64,000 nt of DNA from Enterobacter sp. RHBSTW-00994 (GCF_013782625.1 NZ_CP056199.1:1754588-1818587); one strand, 5' to 3'. Positions 1-13,348 are shown, counted from the first letter of the stretch. The notes: generated by a model not told the origin, from the letters alone. Translations and numbers: made by a program.

Positions 1-3457
<3,457 letters not shown>

Positions 3458-3476
3458 GCCGAGCAACAACATAAAA

Positions 3477-3506
3477 ATACCGGCCATCTGGCCGGTATTT
3501 TTTTCA
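3477..3506 (+). terminator. Rho-independent terminator of opgGH
   Basis: ATACCGGCC and GGCCGGTAT form a perfect 9-bp stem with an ATCT loop, followed by eight T. It lies 19 bases after the opgH stop and before yceK. Confidence 0.92.
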
Positions 3507-3518
3507 CGAGGTTTTCAC

Positions 3519-3746
3519 ATGAGAATACTCATCGTCATGCTGATGGCGTGTTTACTGACGGGGTGCGGCAGCATAATCAGTCGCACTATCCCAGGGCAAG
3601 GCCACGGAAATCAATATTACCCAGGCGTTAAGTGGGATGTCCGCGATTCGGCATGGCGCTACCTGACTGTACTCGACTTACCGTTTTCATTGGTGTTCGA
3701 CACGTTGTTGTTACCCATCGATGCCCAGCACGGTCCGTACGAATAA
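3519..3746 (+). CDS. yceK: YceK family small lipoprotein
   Basis: A 75-residue lipoprotein of unknown function. The N-terminus is a short signal peptide ending in the lipobox LLTGC, so Cys16 is the expected lipidation site. The mature part contains the family signature GNQYYPGVKWDVRDSAWRY and a hydrophobic stretch (LPFSLVFDTLLLPID). Length and C-terminus (HGPYE) match E. coli YceK. The start at 3519 follows ACGAGG. It sits just after the opgGH terminator, so it should have its own promoter or depend on read-through. It converges with msyB, 7 bases away. Confidence 0.93.
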   Translation: MRILIVMLMACLLTGCGSIISRTIPGQGHGNQYYPGVKWDVRDSAWRYLTVLDLPFSLVFDTLLLPIDAQHGPYE

Positions 3747-3753
3747 ACGTCGC

Positions 3754-4128
3754 TTAACGCTCGTCCCATTCATCCGCCGCGGTTTGTCCCTCTTCGGTAT
3801 CCAGAGGAGGTTCAAGCTGGAACTCTCCTTCATCCCATTCATGCAGGGTATTCTCTTCGAGCCACTCCTGTCGTAGCTCGATTTCATCATAATCACCGTC
3901 GAAGACTGCCTGAGCACCTTCACCGCTCAATATTGGCAAACAATCGCCTTCTTCACCTTCTTCCGCGTAGAACTCGGCTTGCCACATAATATCGCCGTCC
4001 TGCAGCACATATTTTTGAATATTGAGTTGCTGCACGTCAGCATCTTCTTCCTCAATACCAGGGTTGTCGGCAAGGAATTCTTCACGAGCGGCATCAATAG
4101 CTTCTTCCAGCGTGGCGTACATGGTCAT
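3754..4128 (-). CDS. msyB: Acidic protein MsyB
   Basis: A 124-residue, very acidic cytoplasmic protein. In E. coli, extra MsyB suppresses secretion defects in secY and secA mutants, and a role in stabilising export substrates has been proposed; the mechanism is unclear. The sequence is rich in Asp and Glu along its length (EEGEEGD, DYDEIELRQEW, EWDEGEF) and ends DEWDER as in E. coli. I chose the ATG at 4128 (MTMYATLEEAI), which follows GGGAGACACC. An upstream start would add 26 residues not found in the family. Confidence 0.95.
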   Translation of the reverse strand: MTMYATLEEAIDAAREEFLADNPGIEEEDADVQQLNIQKYVLQDGDIMWQAEFYAEEGEEGDCLPILSGEGAQAVFDGDYDEIELRQEWLEENTLHEWDEGEFQLEPPLDTEEGQTAADEWDER

Positions 4129-4226
4129 CGGTGTCTCCCTGTTTTTCGAGATGGTATTCAGGGAAAGAATAGCTGATTCTCCGATTTTGCAAGTATGAAG
4201 ACGCAAATAAGCATCACGCGTTTGGC

Positions 4227-5477
4227 TTAATTGTGTGCTGGGTTATTTTGCGCTGTCTTTTCAGTGGATGAAGGCCGCAATGCTCTGGATAAGCTAATCC
4301 ATGAATAAAGGGCGTTGAACAACACGACACCCGCCGTCACGATAAAGACGGCGCGGAAACCAAAAGTAGCAGAAATACCCGCCCCGACAAGCGGTCCGGT
4401 AACATTGCCAATGTCGCGAAATGACTGGTTATAGCTGAATATACGACCTGCGATCTGATTGGTGGAGTTGTAAACCAACAATGTCTGAACGGCAGGTAAC
4501 AGTGCCCCATCCGCAGCTCCCAGGAGAAAACGGAGCACGCCGAGCTGCCATGGCGATTGCACCATCGACATAGGGATAAGCAATAAGACGGAGATCACCA
4601 GGGCACAAATCAGGATTTTTTCCGGACCAATTCGGTCTCCGAGTTTACCCAGCCGGGGTGCACTGAGCAGCGCGGCGACGCCAGGAACTGAGGCTATAAG
4701 TCCGCTGATAAAGGCAATATTGCTGACATTACCGGCAAGATCGCGAACATACAGCGTCAGAATGGGGGCGATGGAACCGGTCGCGACCTGAATAATCATT
4801 GTGGTAACAAAAAGGCTCAGCACAAGTTTGGGATTTTTCAGCGAGGCCAATACATCACGCGCATGGAGCATCTCTTTTTTCGGTACAGGGGTAAAATTCT
4901 CACGGATACACAGCAATGTCACAATAAAACAGGCGAAGAGCACGCTGGCTGTGATGAAAAAGACGGGACGCAAGCCGTAGTTATCTGCCAGTAAACCGCC
5001 TGCCAGTGGCCCTAACAGAGCGCCGCTCACCGCTCCCGTAGACAGAGTCCCTAGCGCCCAGCCACTTTTATGACGAGGAATTTGTGTGGCAATCAGGGCG
5101 TTAGCATTGGGGACAAAACCGCCTAACAGGCCAAGTAATGCCCGCAACACTAAGAATTGCCAGACGTTTTGTGCAAATCCCATTAACACCATAATCATGG
5201 ACATGCCGAGTGCTGAACGCAGCAGCATGATTTTGCGTCCCTTACGGTCAGCGAGGCCACCCCAGAAAGGAGAGGCAATAGCTGAAAACAGGAAGGTGAT
5301 GCTGAAAACCAGCCCCGACCACATGTTGAGCGCACTGTGGCCAGTGACACCAAGTTGTTCGACATAGAGCGGGAGGAAAGGCATGACCAGACTAAACGCT
5401 GCACCAGTGAGAAAGCAGCCGAGCCAGGCAACCGCAAGGTTACGTTTCCAGTTTATGGGGGCATCATTGGGTGGCAT
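4227..5477 (-). CDS. mdtG: MFS efflux transporter MdtG
   Basis: A 12-helix major facilitator that exports drugs by proton antiport; in E. coli it gives fosfomycin and deoxycholate tolerance when overproduced. The 416-residue sequence has the MFS motif [11 protein letters not shown] at residues 73-82 between helices 2 and 3, and a second-half counterpart [14 protein letters not shown] chose the ATG at 5477 ([10 protein letters not shown]), whose length before PINW resembles E. coli. An ATG four codons upstream at 5489 cannot be excluded, and neither has a strong ribosome site. It is a single gene between msyB and lpxL. In E. coli it belongs to the Mar/Sox/Rob regulon; I did not find a clear marbox here. 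Confidence 0.95.
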   Translation of the reverse strand: MPPNDAPINWKRNLAVAWLGCFLTGAAFSLVMPFLPLYVEQLGVTGHSALNMWSGLVFSITFLFSAIASPFWGGLADRKGRKIMLLRSALGMSMIMVLMGFAQNVWQFLVLRALLGLLGGFVPNANALIATQIPRHKSGWALGTLSTGAVSGALLGPLAGGLLADNYGLRPVFFITASVLFACFIVTLLCIRENFTPVPKKEMLHARDVLASLKNPKLVLSLFVTTMIIQVATGSIAPILTLYVRDLAGNVSNIAFISGLIASVPGVAALLSAPRLGKLGDRIGPEKILICALVISVLLLIPMSMVQSPWQLGVLRFLLGAADGALLPAVQTLLVYNSTNQIAGRIFSYNQSFRDIGNVTGPLVGAGISATFGFRAVFIVTAGVVLFNALYSWISLSRALRPSSTEKTAQNNPAHN

Positions 5478-5580
5478 AACAATCCGCATTGCGAGGTGCT
5501 GAGCACCATGAAAGTAGAGGTAATAAGCCTGCTAATTATGCGCCTGGGTTATGATTGCTGCAACGTCGGGGGGCTTTTAA

Positions 5581-5612
5581 TGCTAAAACAACATGCGGCC
5601 ACGAGGGCCGCA
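5581..5612 (-). terminator. Possible terminator after lpxL
   Basis: TGCGGCC and GGCCGCA (5594-5600 and 5606-5612) form a 7-bp stem just after the lpxL stop. On the minus strand it is followed by a T-rich but interrupted run (TGTTGTTTT), so termination may be partial and could let transcription pass into mdtG. Confidence 0.55.
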
Positions 5613-5618
5613 GGGGGA

Positions 5619-6545
5619 TCAGTACCGGGAGGGAACGCCTTCTGGGCGGGTTTTGAAGCGACGATGTAGCCACATATACTGCTCCGGAGCCATCATAATG
5701 CACTTCTCGATAATGCCATTCATCCAGGCTGCCGTGGTTTCTGCATCATCCAAAGGTGGTGAGTTTTCCGGTTCCAGCATGATTAATTGATAGCCTGAGC
5801 CATCTGGTTTACGCCGTGGAACAAAGGGGACAATGCTGGCTTTCGACATGCGGGCCAGCATCCATGTCCCGGTTGTGGTAGCCGCATCGGGGACCGCGAA
5901 AAACGGAACAAAGACGCTGGCCTGTGGGCCGTAATCATGATCGGGGGCATACCAGATAACTTCGCCTGATTTCAGGGCGCGGATCATGCCTTTAAGATCC
6001 TTACGGTCGATCATGCTTTTGTTGGAGCGCATACGTCCCCAGGTTTGCAATAAATCAATCACAGGGTTGTCATTGGGGCGGTAAACACCAATGCCGGGGG
6101 CTTGCATACCGAACATTCTGGCCCCTATTTCCAGGGTAAGAAAATGCACGCCAATCAGCAGTACACCTGTTTTATTCGCCTGGAGGGTATGTACTGGATC
6201 CATGCCGGTTCCGGCAACCTCCATCCAGCGAGCCATGCGCTTGTCGGACCAAAACCAGGCCATGCCCGTCTCCATCAGACCCATGCCGACAGACTCGAAA
6301 TTCTTCGCCACCATGTTCTGTCGTTCTGATTCGCTCATCTGAGGAAAGCAGAGTTCAAGATTGCGGTGCGCAATTTTGGCGCGCCGTTTCATGATTATTT
6401 GAGCAAGGTGACCCAGACTTTTACCCAGGCGGAAAATCACCGGGTAGGGAAGTTGTACAATAAGCCACAAAAAGCCAATGCCAAGCCAGGTCAACCAATA
6501 GCGGGGGTGTAAAAGGGTGGCAGTAAATTTTGGTAACTGGGTCAT
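5619..6545 (-). CDS. lpxL: Lipid A biosynthesis lauroyltransferase
   Basis: LpxL (HtrB) transfers laurate from lauroyl-ACP to the 2' position of Kdo2-lipid IVA on the inner face of the cytoplasmic membrane. The 308-residue protein has one N-terminal membrane segment (about residues 17-36) and the acyltransferase signature HFLTLE, in which His134 and Glu139 form the conserved HX4(D/E) catalytic pair. YRPNDNP and the C-terminal [17 protein letters not shown] match E. coli LpxL rather than LpxM or LpxP. It is transcribed away from trhO, with a 221-base divergent promoter region between them. Confidence 0.96.
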   Translation of the reverse strand: MTQLPKFTATLLHPRYWLTWLGIGFLWLIVQLPYPVIFRLGKSLGHLAQIIMKRRAKIAHRNLELCFPQMSESERQNMVAKNFESVGMGLMETGMAWFWSDKRMARWMEVAGTGMDPVHTLQANKTGVLLIGVHFLTLEIGARMFGMQAPGIGVYRPNDNPVIDLLQTWGRMRSNKSMIDRKDLKGMIRALKSGEVIWYAPDHDYGPQASVFVPFFAVPDAATTTGTWMLARMSKASIVPFVPRRKPDGSGYQLIMLEPENSPPLDDAETTAAWMNGIIEKCIMMAPEQYMWLHRRFKTRPEGVPSRY

Positions 6546-6766
6546 GTCTGTCCTGTTTTCTTACGTCCTGATGGCCTTATTGTCTCATTTTTTAAGGCTT
6601 AGCCAAAATCTCCGGCATCACAATGCGTGCTAATAACACGAATGTTATAACTGAATAGCCAGGTTGCATGAAATGTAGCGCAAAATGTGTGGATGTAAAT
6701 TGTCATTGTTTGCTATATGATGCGGCCCGATTTTCTTTCTCTTAACGATTGCAGGACTTGTACACC

Positions 6767-7816
6767 ATGCCAGTGTTACACAACCGCATTTCGAATGAGA
6801 TGTTAAAAGCGCGTATGTTGGCTGAAACCGAACCGCGTACAACCATCTCATTCTACAAATATTTTACGATCAATGATCCACAGACGACACGTGATGCCCT
6901 GTATCAGGCTTTTACTGAACTGAATGTATTTGGACGAGTCTATCTGGCCCGTGAGGGCATTAACGCACAGATCAGTTTGCCAGAAAGTCATGTGGATGCA
7001 TTTCGTGACTTTCTCTATGCCTTCGATCCTGCATTGAAAGATTTGCGCCTCAATGTTGCGCTCGATGATGACGGTAAATCATTTTGGGTGCTGCGCATGA
7101 AAGTGCGTGAGCGCATTGTGGCAGATGGTATTGAGGATCCAGCGTTCAATGCAGCAGATGTGGGTGAATATCTCAAAGCGGCTGAAGTGAATGCGATGCT
7201 GGACGATCCCGATGCCGTTTTCATTGATATGCGCAACCACTACGAATACGAAGTCGGGCATTTTGAAAATGCCATGGAAATCCCGGCAGACACCTTCCGC
7301 GAACAACTGCCTAAAGCCGTTGAAATGATGCAGGAACATAAAGATAAAAAAATCATTATGTACTGCACGGGCGGGATCCGTTGTGAAAAAGCCAGTGCGT
7401 GGATGAAACACAATGGATTTAACAAAGTGTGGCACATAGAAGGCGGGATTATTGAATATGCCCGTCGTGCCCGTGAGCAGGGATTACCGGTACGTTTTAT
7501 CGGTAAAAACTTTGTGTTTGATGAGCGTATGGGCGAGCGTATTTCAGATGACGTGATTGCTCACTGTCATCAATGTGGTACGCCATGTGACACGCACACG
7601 AACTGTAAAAATGACGGTTGTCACCTGTTGTTTATCCAGTGCCCGGCCTGTGCTGAAAAGTATCATGGCTGCTGTAGTGAGCTGTGTAGCGAAGAGAGTG
7701 TACTGCCTGAAGAAGAGCAGCGCCGTCGCCGTGCAGGACGCGAAAACGGGAATAAAATTTTCAATAAATCTCGCGGTCAACTGAATACCAAACTGGGTAT
7801 TCCAGACCCTGAGTAA
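6767..7816 (+). CDS. trhO: tRNA uridine(34) hydroxylase, rhodanese domain
   Basis: TrhO (YceA) hydroxylates uridine 34 of certain tRNAs using oxygen, the first step to 5-methoxy- or 5-oxyacetic-uridine. The 349-residue protein has an N-terminal acylphosphatase-like fold, a rhodanese domain (about residues 140-240) with active loop CTGGIRC starting at Cys200, and a C-terminal cysteine-rich zinc-binding part ([19 protein letters not shown] and later Cys pairs). I chose the ATG at 6767 (MPVLHNR), the family N-terminus, over an in-frame start 18 bases upstream. It stands alone, diverging from lpxL. Confidence 0.96.
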   Translation: MPVLHNRISNEMLKARMLAETEPRTTISFYKYFTINDPQTTRDALYQAFTELNVFGRVYLAREGINAQISLPESHVDAFRDFLYAFDPALKDLRLNVALDDDGKSFWVLRMKVRERIVADGIEDPAFNAADVGEYLKAAEVNAMLDDPDAVFIDMRNHYEYEVGHFENAMEIPADTFREQLPKAVEMMQEHKDKKIIMYCTGGIRCEKASAWMKHNGFNKVWHIEGGIIEYARRAREQGLPVRFIGKNFVFDERMGERISDDVIAHCHQCGTPCDTHTNCKNDGCHLLFIQCPACAEKYHGCCSELCSEESVLPEEEQRRRRAGRENGNKIFNKSRGQLNTKLGIPDPE

Positions 7817-7821
7817 AGATA

Positions 7822-7852
7822 AAGCCCGGCGGAGCCTCTGCTCTCCGGGCTT
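7822..7852. terminator. Terminator between trhO and yceI
   Basis: AAGCCCGG (7822-7829) pairs with CCGGGCTT (7845-7852), with additional pairing inside the loop (GGAG with CTCT/CTCC). It lies between the convergent trhO and yceI stops and can serve both strands, although neither side has a long T run. Confidence 0.7.
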
Positions 7853-7857
7853 ATATA

Positions 7858-8436
7858 TCAGGATTTCTGCTGTACACCCTCTACGGAAATAATCAGATCA
7901 ACATCCTGAGACGCCGGGCCTAAATCGGTGGTGATGTTAAAGTCCTTCAGGCGAATTTTACCGGTTGCTTCGAAGCCTGCGCGTTTGCCGCCCCACGGAT
8001 CATCCCCCTGACCGATTAATTTTGCATCCAACGTGATCGGTTTCGTTACACCATTGAGCGTCAGATTACCGGTAATATCCAGCTTGTCTCCATCCTTTTT
8101 CACCTCGCTTGAGGTAAATGTCGCCTGCGGGAATTTGGATACATTCAGGAATTCGGCACTGCGTAAATGTTTATCACGCTCTGCGTGATTGGTATCCACA
8201 CTGTTAGTATTAATGGTTACGTTCACTTTATCCGATGCCGGGTTTTTATCGTCAAAGCTAAATGTCCCATCGAAATCTTTAAACGTACCATACAGCCAGC
8301 TATATCCCAGATGCTGAATACGGAAATTGACAAAGGCATGCTGACCTTCTTTATCAATTTTATAGTCAGCGGCAATAGCAGAACCGGCAGTAAATAACAG
8401 TGAACCTAATGCGATACCCAGCAGGTGTTTTTTCAT
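7858..8436 (-). CDS. yceI: YceI family periplasmic protein
   Basis: A 192-residue periplasmic beta-barrel (lipocalin-like) protein of the YceI family, whose members bind isoprenoid quinone-like lipids. In E. coli it is induced by high pH and osmotic stress. The signal peptide (residues 1-22, ending GSAIA-A) is followed by the family core [18 protein letters not shown] and by [14 protein letters not shown] chose the ATG at 8436 (MKKHLLG), preceded by CTGGAGCATAAA. The upstream gene yceJ, a cytochrome b561, ends 1 base before this ATG, so the two are almost certainly co-transcribed. Confidence 0.95.
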   Translation of the reverse strand: MKKHLLGIALGSLLFTAGSAIAADYKIDKEGQHAFVNFRIQHLGYSWLYGTFKDFDGTFSFDDKNPASDKVNVTINTNSVDTNHAERDKHLRSAEFLNVSKFPQATFTSSEVKKDGDKLDITGNLTLNGVTKPITLDAKLIGQGDDPWGGKRAGFEATGKIRLKDFNITTDLGPASQDVDLIISVEGVQQKS

Positions 8437-8437
8437 T

Positions 8438-9004
8438 TTATGCTCCAGAGTCAACTGACGAACGGCCCAGCATGCGCTTTAGCGTATCGTCTTTATCGAT
8501 AAAATGGTGTTTGAGTGCGGCAAGCCCATGGAGGACAGACAGGATCACGATGCTCCACGCCAGCCACAGATGCAGAGTGCCAGCGGTGTCAGCCTGAGAT
8601 CCGGCATCAGCCAGTGTGGCGGGAATCTCGAAAATCCCGAATACACTAATGGGCTTGCCGTCAGCCGTTGAGATGAGGTAGCCGCTAATCAGAATGGCAA
8701 AGAGCAGGGCGTAGAGCGCAATATGGGCTGTTGTCGCACTGAGGCGAGTAAGGCGAGTATGGTGTTTGGGTGCAGGTGGTGGTGGGGAGATGCGCCGCCA
8801 GACGACGCGGATCACCAGACCCATCATCAATAGTACACCAATGCTTTTATGCAATTCGGGAGCCTGGTGATACCAGCCGTCATAATAACTCAACGTCACC
8901 ATCCAAAGCCCAATTCCGAACATGGCATAGACAGCAATGGCGAATATCCAGTGCAAAAACATGGATATTATTCCGTAGCGTTGAGGAGAATTACGAAATT
9001 GCAT
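8438..9004 (-). CDS. yceJ: Cytochrome b561 family protein YceJ
   Basis: A 188-residue inner-membrane di-haem cytochrome b of the CybB/b561 family, expected to move electrons between the quinone pool and a periplasmic acceptor. Four membrane helices are visible, with His in the helices ([37 protein letters not shown]) as likely haem ligands. The pairing with yceI, a quinone-lipid-binding family, makes a shared redox or quinone role plausible, but this is inference. I chose the ATG at 9004 ([11 protein letters not shown]), which matches the E. coli N-terminus MSFTNTPERYG in length; an ATG at 9016 is possible. Confidence 0.93.
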   Translation of the reverse strand: MQFRNSPQRYGIISMFLHWIFAIAVYAMFGIGLWMVTLSYYDGWYHQAPELHKSIGVLLMMGLVIRVVWRRISPPPPAPKHHTRLTRLSATTAHIALYALLFAILISGYLISTADGKPISVFGIFEIPATLADAGSQADTAGTLHLWLAWSIVILSVLHGLAALKHHFIDKDDTLKRMLGRSSVDSGA

Positions 9005-9379
9005 GAGGTTTACCATTCTTAATAAACTGAGAGGTAAAAATGACGGGTAAAAAAAGTAATTGCAACTGAAATATATAGATAACGTTTTTTATTTTATTTA
9101 TTTCAGGTGTTTTGAAAGTGATCGTGAAATGTAATTCAAAGGATTCGTGCAATACGGTGAGTAGGCTTGCAGGGATGAGGTTGGTCAACGATTTTAAATA
9201 TTAAAGAAATATATAATATCGTCAATAATTGTCAGCCTTTCTTTTCAATAAAATACAATGTAAATAAAATCAATGATTGCCAGTAGTGACCACAACAATA
9301 TATAGAGCATTAAATGTTCGCGTATATTATTGATGAGGTAACCAAAGAGTTTGCGCATAGGTATCAGCTAGTCAGAGTT
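9005..9379. other. AT-rich intergenic region between yceJ and solA
   Basis: About 375 bases with no convincing gene. The stretch is markedly AT-rich, especially 9040-9310. It must hold the yceJ-yceI promoter. E. coli has the small gene yceO near this place; I could not recognise a YceO-like protein here. The short open frames present have no good ribosome site and no family match that I recognise. Confidence 0.6.
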
Positions 9380-9407
9380 AAAGAACAGGTTCCGGATGTC
9401 CGGAACC
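9380..9407 (-). terminator. Terminator after solA
   Basis: GGTTCCGGA (9388-9396) and TCCGGAACC (9399-9407) form a perfect inverted repeat 10 bases after the solA stop. On the minus strand it is followed by TGTTCTTT. Confidence 0.75.
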
Positions 9408-9416
9408 CGCATTGTA

Positions 9417-10535
9417 TTATCGGTCAAAACGGGATAACGCGAAGGGCGTCAGATCAAATTGCGGGGTCATACCCTGCGCAAATTGCGCGGCAATTTCGCC
9501 AAGGACAGATGCAAATTTAAAACCATGACCACTGAGCCCAGTGATCAGCAGGGTGTTGCTGTGGCCTGGTAAGGTATCGATGATGAAGTCTTCATCCGGC
9601 GTATTGTCATAGGTACAGGCTGCCCCATAGAGTAATCCACCGATTCCCGGCAGCACATTACGCAAGAATGTGAAGGCTTCTGAGCCATCTTGCGGGTACG
9701 TACCGAATGGCTTACGGTCCTCTGGTGATGTGATGGGTTGTCCACCATTATGTTTGCCAATTTTAAGCGCATCTTTCTCAGAGGGAAAACCGTAGAACTG
9801 GTCACCGTTCGGGAGCTCACCAGTGAATGCCGGGAAATGATTCTGGGTGCTGTAACGACCATCGGCCTGGAACCATGAGAAGACTTTGCGGACCGGTTGA
9901 ACGGGCAGATCAGGCAACAGTTTTGTCACCCAGGTTCCCGCACTGATCAGCAGTCGGGATGCTGAATATTCGCCCTCCGGTGTTGTCACTATGACACCAT
10001 CGGCGAGATGTTCAATTGCATTGACCGGGCAATTGAACAGTTGCGCGCAGCCTGCTTTAGCCGCCAGATCAATCCAGTTTTTGATGGCTGTTTCGCAATG
10101 CAGCACGCCAGAATTAGCTTCAAATAACCCAATGTAATCATCGGGAACCTGAATTTCTGGCCAGCGTTTCGTAATGGCCGTCGCGTCAAGACGTTCAACA
10201 TCCAGGTTAAATTCGCGAGCACTTTGCTCGACGGTGGTCAGAAATGCAGAGTGAGCGGGACCAAGATTGATAATGCCTGTGCGGTCAAAAATGCGTTCTT
10301 CTGTCTGTTTCGCGAGCTCATCCCAAAGTGTCTGAGCACGTAATACCAGCGGTACATAACGCTCTCCTTCGCCGTAGGCGTGGCGAATAAGGCGGGTATC
10401 ACCATGATGGCTTCCTTCCGAATGCGGAGGGAGGTGCGAATCAATCATCAGAACCTTGAGGCCAGCTTGCGTCGCGTAATAACCTGCGGCAGAACCAACG
10501 GAGCCGCTACCAATAATGATCAGGTCGTATTTCAT
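9417..10535 (-). CDS. solA: N-methyl-L-tryptophan oxidase
   Basis: SolA is a monomeric flavoenzyme related to sarcosine oxidase that oxidatively demethylates N-methyl amino acids, with N-methyl-L-tryptophan as best known substrate. The 372-residue protein begins with the dinucleotide-binding motif [12 protein letters not shown] (residues 7-18). Cys307 in YGAACTYDN is the expected covalent FAD attachment site, and the C-terminal [11 protein letters not shown] motif is typical. Length equals the E. coli enzyme. It is a single gene with its own terminator. Confidence 0.95.
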   Translation of the reverse strand: MKYDLIIIGSGSVGSAAGYYATQAGLKVLMIDSHLPPHSEGSHHGDTRLIRHAYGEGERYVPLVLRAQTLWDELAKQTEERIFDRTGIINLGPAHSAFLTTVEQSAREFNLDVERLDATAITKRWPEIQVPDDYIGLFEANSGVLHCETAIKNWIDLAAKAGCAQLFNCPVNAIEHLADGVIVTTPEGEYSASRLLISAGTWVTKLLPDLPVQPVRKVFSWFQADGRYSTQNHFPAFTGELPNGDQFYGFPSEKDALKIGKHNGGQPITSPEDRKPFGTYPQDGSEAFTFLRNVLPGIGGLLYGAACTYDNTPDEDFIIDTLPGHSNTLLITGLSGHGFKFASVLGEIAAQFAQGMTPQFDLTPFALSRFDR

Positions 10536-10599
10536 GAGGATCTCTTAATCAGCACTTTGATTAGCAGAGTAATTAACATCACAGGCTTATACAAGGGAG

Positions 10600-10627
10600 A
10601 AATAAATAAGGCACCGCATGGGTGCCT
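10600..10627 (-). terminator. Terminator after bssS
   Basis: GGCACC (10611-10616) pairs with GGTGCC (10622-10627), followed on the minus strand by TTATTTATTT. It lies 25 bases after the bssS stop. Confidence 0.7.
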
Positions 10628-10651
10628 GTTGAGTGAAAAGTGGGCATAAGA

Positions 10652-10906
10652 TTAATGCCGTTTATACTCATTTTCCTGATAGTCGCCAGATTCTATTTTT
10701 GCAATACCTGCTTCCAAAATAGAAATAAACTGACGGGCAACGTCTGTGGTTAGCCACAGCGTCTGTCCAATTTCCGCTTCTTCACGGTTTGGTTGATTCG
10801 GGGTCTGGTAGTGCAAACGCAGCATCAAAGCATCGTAGCTATCTACGGTACTGATATCCCAGCCAACAAGCGGGTGGGTCTGGATGACTTCACTATTCTT
10901 TTCCAT
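10652..10906 (-). CDS. bssS: Biofilm regulator BssS
   Basis: An 84-residue cytoplasmic protein. In E. coli, BssS (YceP) affects biofilm formation and indole and AI-2 signalling; its biochemical function is unknown. Nearly the whole sequence matches the family, including HPLVGWDISTVDSYDALMLR and LTTDVARQFISILEAGIAKI, and it ends EYKRH. It is a single gene between solA and dinI, all on the minus strand but separated by terminators. Confidence 0.95.
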   Translation of the reverse strand: MEKNSEVIQTHPLVGWDISTVDSYDALMLRLHYQTPNQPNREEAEIGQTLWLTTDVARQFISILEAGIAKIESGDYQENEYKRH

Positions 10907-11129
10907 TATAACCCCCGTAATACGTGTTAGAAGACAACGACTTTGAGGTTCAATGCATGTTTTTCTGAAGCAACTTCAGTATATCAATAAATAAGGGTTA
11001 TGCCTGGAAAAATAAATAGCTGGCAACACATTTTTCTGTTTTTTAGGATTGTTCGAACAATAAATCACCATCTGCTTCACGTTTTTTAAAGAAGATGGCC
11101 AATTAATTTGAACGTAATGGATTAAGACG

Positions 11130-11152
11130 AAAAAAAGCCGGGGCGACCCGGC
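11130..11152 (-). terminator. Terminator after dinI
   Basis: GCCGGG (11137-11142) and CCCGGC (11147-11152) form a GC-rich stem with a GCGA loop. The minus strand continues with seven T. It lies 25 bases after the dinI stop. Confidence 0.9.
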
Positions 11153-11177
11153 AAAAAACACAATGAGGGAGCAAGTT

Positions 11178-11423
11178 TTAATCAGTAATGAACCAGTCGT
11201 CAGCACTTTCCCACGTTTCCTGCAGGATCTCGCTGATGCGATCTTTATCTTCTCGCGCGCCACCGATGACGGACAAATTGTTCGCGGCAGCATAACGAAC
11301 TGTTACGGAACCTTCATTTTCTGGAAACGAGCTGTGAATACGGCGGGATAACTCACCAGCCAGTGCATCGATCGCACCAGCTGGCAGGATGGTTGTTTTG
11401 GCAATAGTGACTTCAATACGCAT
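11178..11423 (-). CDS. dinI: DNA damage-inducible protein I
   Basis: An 81-residue SOS protein that binds and tunes RecA filaments: at low levels it stabilises them, and at high levels it inhibits RecA-driven UmuD processing. The sequence matches DinI over its length (MRIEVTIAKT, AGAIDALAGELSRRI, ISEILQETWESADDWF). The ATG at 11423 follows GGGGGCATTT, a weak but usual site. A LexA box lies 20-39 bases upstream, which fits strong SOS control. Confidence 0.96.
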   Translation of the reverse strand: MRIEVTIAKTTILPAGAIDALAGELSRRIHSSFPENEGSVTVRYAAANNLSVIGGAREDKDRISEILQETWESADDWFITD

Positions 11424-11442
11424 AAATGCCCCCTGTGTAATA

Positions 11443-11462
11443 TACTGTTTATTTATACAGGT
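11443..11462 (-). promoter_or_regulatory. LexA box of dinI
   Basis: TACTGTTTATTTATACAGGT has the CTG-N10-CAG core of the SOS box (CTG 11445-11447, CAG 11458-11460) with AT-rich alternating bases between. It lies immediately upstream of dinI, where LexA would cover the promoter. Confidence 0.92.
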
Positions 11463-11497
11463 AAGTTCTAAGCTTTACAACCAGGGGCGTTCATTTT

Positions 11498-12544
11498 TTA
11501 GCGCTTTATCGTCCAGTGTACGGTTTCACCCGCCAGGAACGGGATCAGCGTATCATCCGTCAGGGCTATAGATTCCTCAACCTGGCTTGTTTTGCGCTCA
11601 AGTTCAATAAAGGTGTCATTGACAGGCAGGTCATAAAAACGTGGGCCATTAAGCGAGCAGAAGGCTTCGAAATGCTGCAACGCGCCCATTTCTTCAAACA
11701 CGGTCGCGTAGCTGGCGAGGGCCGTCGGGGCATTGAAACAGCCAGCACAACCACAACTGGCTTCTTTACGATGGCGGGCATGAGGCGCAGAGTCAGTCCC
11801 GAGGAAAGCGCGCGTGAAACCACTGGCAACCAGCTCACGCAATGCCTGCTGATGGATATTTCGCTTGAGGATCGGCAGGCAGTACAGATGCGGACGCACG
11901 CCGCCTACCAGCATATGGTTACGGTTAAACATCAGATGCTGAGGTGTAATCGTTGCGGCAATAAGCTCATTACCTTCACGCACATAATCAGCGGCATCTT
12001 TTGTTGTGATGTGCTCAAACACCACCCTCAGACCAGGAAGACGCTGACGCAAAGGTTCCATCACTGTTTCAATGAAGCGGGCTTCTCTGTCGAAGATGTC
12101 GATATCGGCATGAGTGACTTCACCATGCACCAACAGCGGCATGCCCAATTTTTGCATTCTTTCCAGCACTGGCATAATGGCATCGATACTGGTGACACCG
12201 TGGCTGGAGTTGGTGGTCGCATTGGCAGGATAGAGTTTGGCTGCCGTAAACACACCTTCATTGAACCCGCGCTCGACTTCATTTGGGTCGAGTGTGTCCG
12301 TCAGATAACAGGTCATTAACGGGGTGAAGTCATGTCCAGCCGGAACGGCAGCAAGAATTCGCTGGCGATAAGCGATAGCGGCATCGACGGTGGTGACAGG
12401 CGGAACCAGGTTAGGCATAACAATCGCGCGGCCATAAATTTCGCTGGTATAAGGCACGACGGTTTTTAGCATATCGCCATCACGCAGATGGATATGCCAG
12501 TCGTCAGGGCGGCGGATTTTAAGAACCTGGGGTTGTGCAGTCAT
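11498..12544 (-). CDS. pyrC: Dihydroorotase
   Basis: PyrC closes carbamoyl-aspartate to dihydroorotate, the third step of pyrimidine synthesis. The 348-residue class II enzyme shows the zinc ligands His17 and His19 in DWHIHLRD, the carboxylated lysine Lys103 in [14 protein letters not shown], and the catalytic Asp in [12 protein letters not shown]. Length equals the E. coli enzyme. It is a single gene with a PurR box upstream; in E. coli pyrC is also regulated by start-site switching that forms a leader hairpin when pyrimidines are plentiful. Confidence 0.97.
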   Translation of the reverse strand: MTAQPQVLKIRRPDDWHIHLRDGDMLKTVVPYTSEIYGRAIVMPNLVPPVTTVDAAIAYRQRILAAVPAGHDFTPLMTCYLTDTLDPNEVERGFNEGVFTAAKLYPANATTNSSHGVTSIDAIMPVLERMQKLGMPLLVHGEVTHADIDIFDREARFIETVMEPLRQRLPGLRVVFEHITTKDAADYVREGNELIAATITPQHLMFNRNHMLVGGVRPHLYCLPILKRNIHQQALRELVASGFTRAFLGTDSAPHARHRKEASCGCAGCFNAPTALASYATVFEEMGALQHFEAFCSLNGPRFYDLPVNDTFIELERKTSQVEESIALTDDTLIPFLAGETVHWTIKR

Positions 12545-12610
12545 GGATGTGCTCCGGCTTGTCAGGAATCAGTCACTAGGATGGCTGTTTTTGCCGGACA
12601 CAAATCATAT

Positions 12611-12626
12611 GCGGAAACGTTTTCGT
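12611..12626 (-). promoter_or_regulatory. PurR operator upstream of pyrC
   Basis: GCGGAAACGTTTTCGT matches the PurR consensus ACGCAAACGTTTGCGT at 13 of 16 positions, including the central AAACGTTT. It lies 67 bases upstream of the pyrC start. PurR control of pyrC is known in E. coli. Confidence 0.8.
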
Positions 12627-12642
12627 TTGCACACGTTTCCGC

Positions 12643-12667
12643 AAAAAAAAAGGGCGCATTTGCGCCC
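12643..12667 (-). terminator. Terminator after yceB
   Basis: GGGCGCA (12652-12658) and TGCGCCC (12661-12667) form a near-continuous palindrome followed by nine T on the minus strand, 7 bases after the yceB stop. Confidence 0.88.
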
Positions 12668-12673
12668 GTAAGG

Positions 12674-13234
12674 TTAATCGGTGAAGGGAATAATGATTTC
12701 ACCCGGTTTCACCTCTATCCCTTTCGCATATTTTTTCGCCAGTGATTCACCTTTGCTCTTGTCCTCACTCAGGACATACGCAGGTTGCTGATTAAAATAA
12801 TTACGCAATGACTGGTTCAGATAAGGCATCAGGGTCTGCAATACGGGCTTCATCTTGTCTGGCGAGACGTCTGCATCCACCACTTCCATCTCCTGAAGAT
12901 AGATAGCCCCTTTCTCTTTATTAAAGACCGGCAGCGCTTTAAGTTTCAGTTTGATATTCGCTTTTTGGCTACCAAACAACGAATTCATATCCAGGCTGGC
13001 ATCGCCGGAGAGGGTCACTTTGTTGGGTTCCTCGCGTCCGATCTGGCTGGCGAGATTGGTGAGTTCGATATGGGCATCAGCGACACCCGGCACGCCGATG
13101 TCTTTGGCGAAGTTATTGTGTTTTTCCAGCGCCTGATTAATTTCCTGCTCACTGACGGTATATTGCGTAAGCTGGTTACAACCTACCAGCAGGCCGCTGA
13201 CGATCAACGCCGCGGCAATGACGATCTTGTTCAT
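12674..13234 (-). CDS. yceB: YceB family lipoprotein
   Basis: A 186-residue lipoprotein of the DUF1439 family; the function is not established. The signal peptide ends in the lipobox LLVGC with Cys19 as lipidation site. The mature part is beta-rich, and it matches E. coli YceB throughout (KVTLSGDASLDMNSLFGSQK, LPYLNQSLRNYFNQQPAYVL, ending GEIIIPFTD). I chose the ATG at 13234, which follows GAGGAACCCC. In E. coli grxB lies between yceB and mdtH; here mdtH follows directly after a 114-base gap. Confidence 0.95.
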   Translation of the reverse strand: MNKIVIAAALIVSGLLVGCNQLTQYTVSEQEINQALEKHNNFAKDIGVPGVADAHIELTNLASQIGREEPNKVTLSGDASLDMNSLFGSQKANIKLKLKALPVFNKEKGAIYLQEMEVVDADVSPDKMKPVLQTLMPYLNQSLRNYFNQQPAYVLSEDKSKGESLAKKYAKGIEVKPGEIIIPFTD

Positions 13235-13348
13235 GGGGTTCCTCAACATGATATCGGCGCATCTGTCCTGACGCGTCAGTATGTCAGGCTGATACAGCAC
13301 AAACCAGCAGAAAAAACTGATAACGCAAGGATACCGCCCATCCGTTTG

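Noticed and set aside
9314..9520. A 68-codon open frame in the yceJ-solA gap
   Set aside because: It runs through the solA terminator palindrome and into the antisense of solA, has no good ribosome site and no recognisable homologue.
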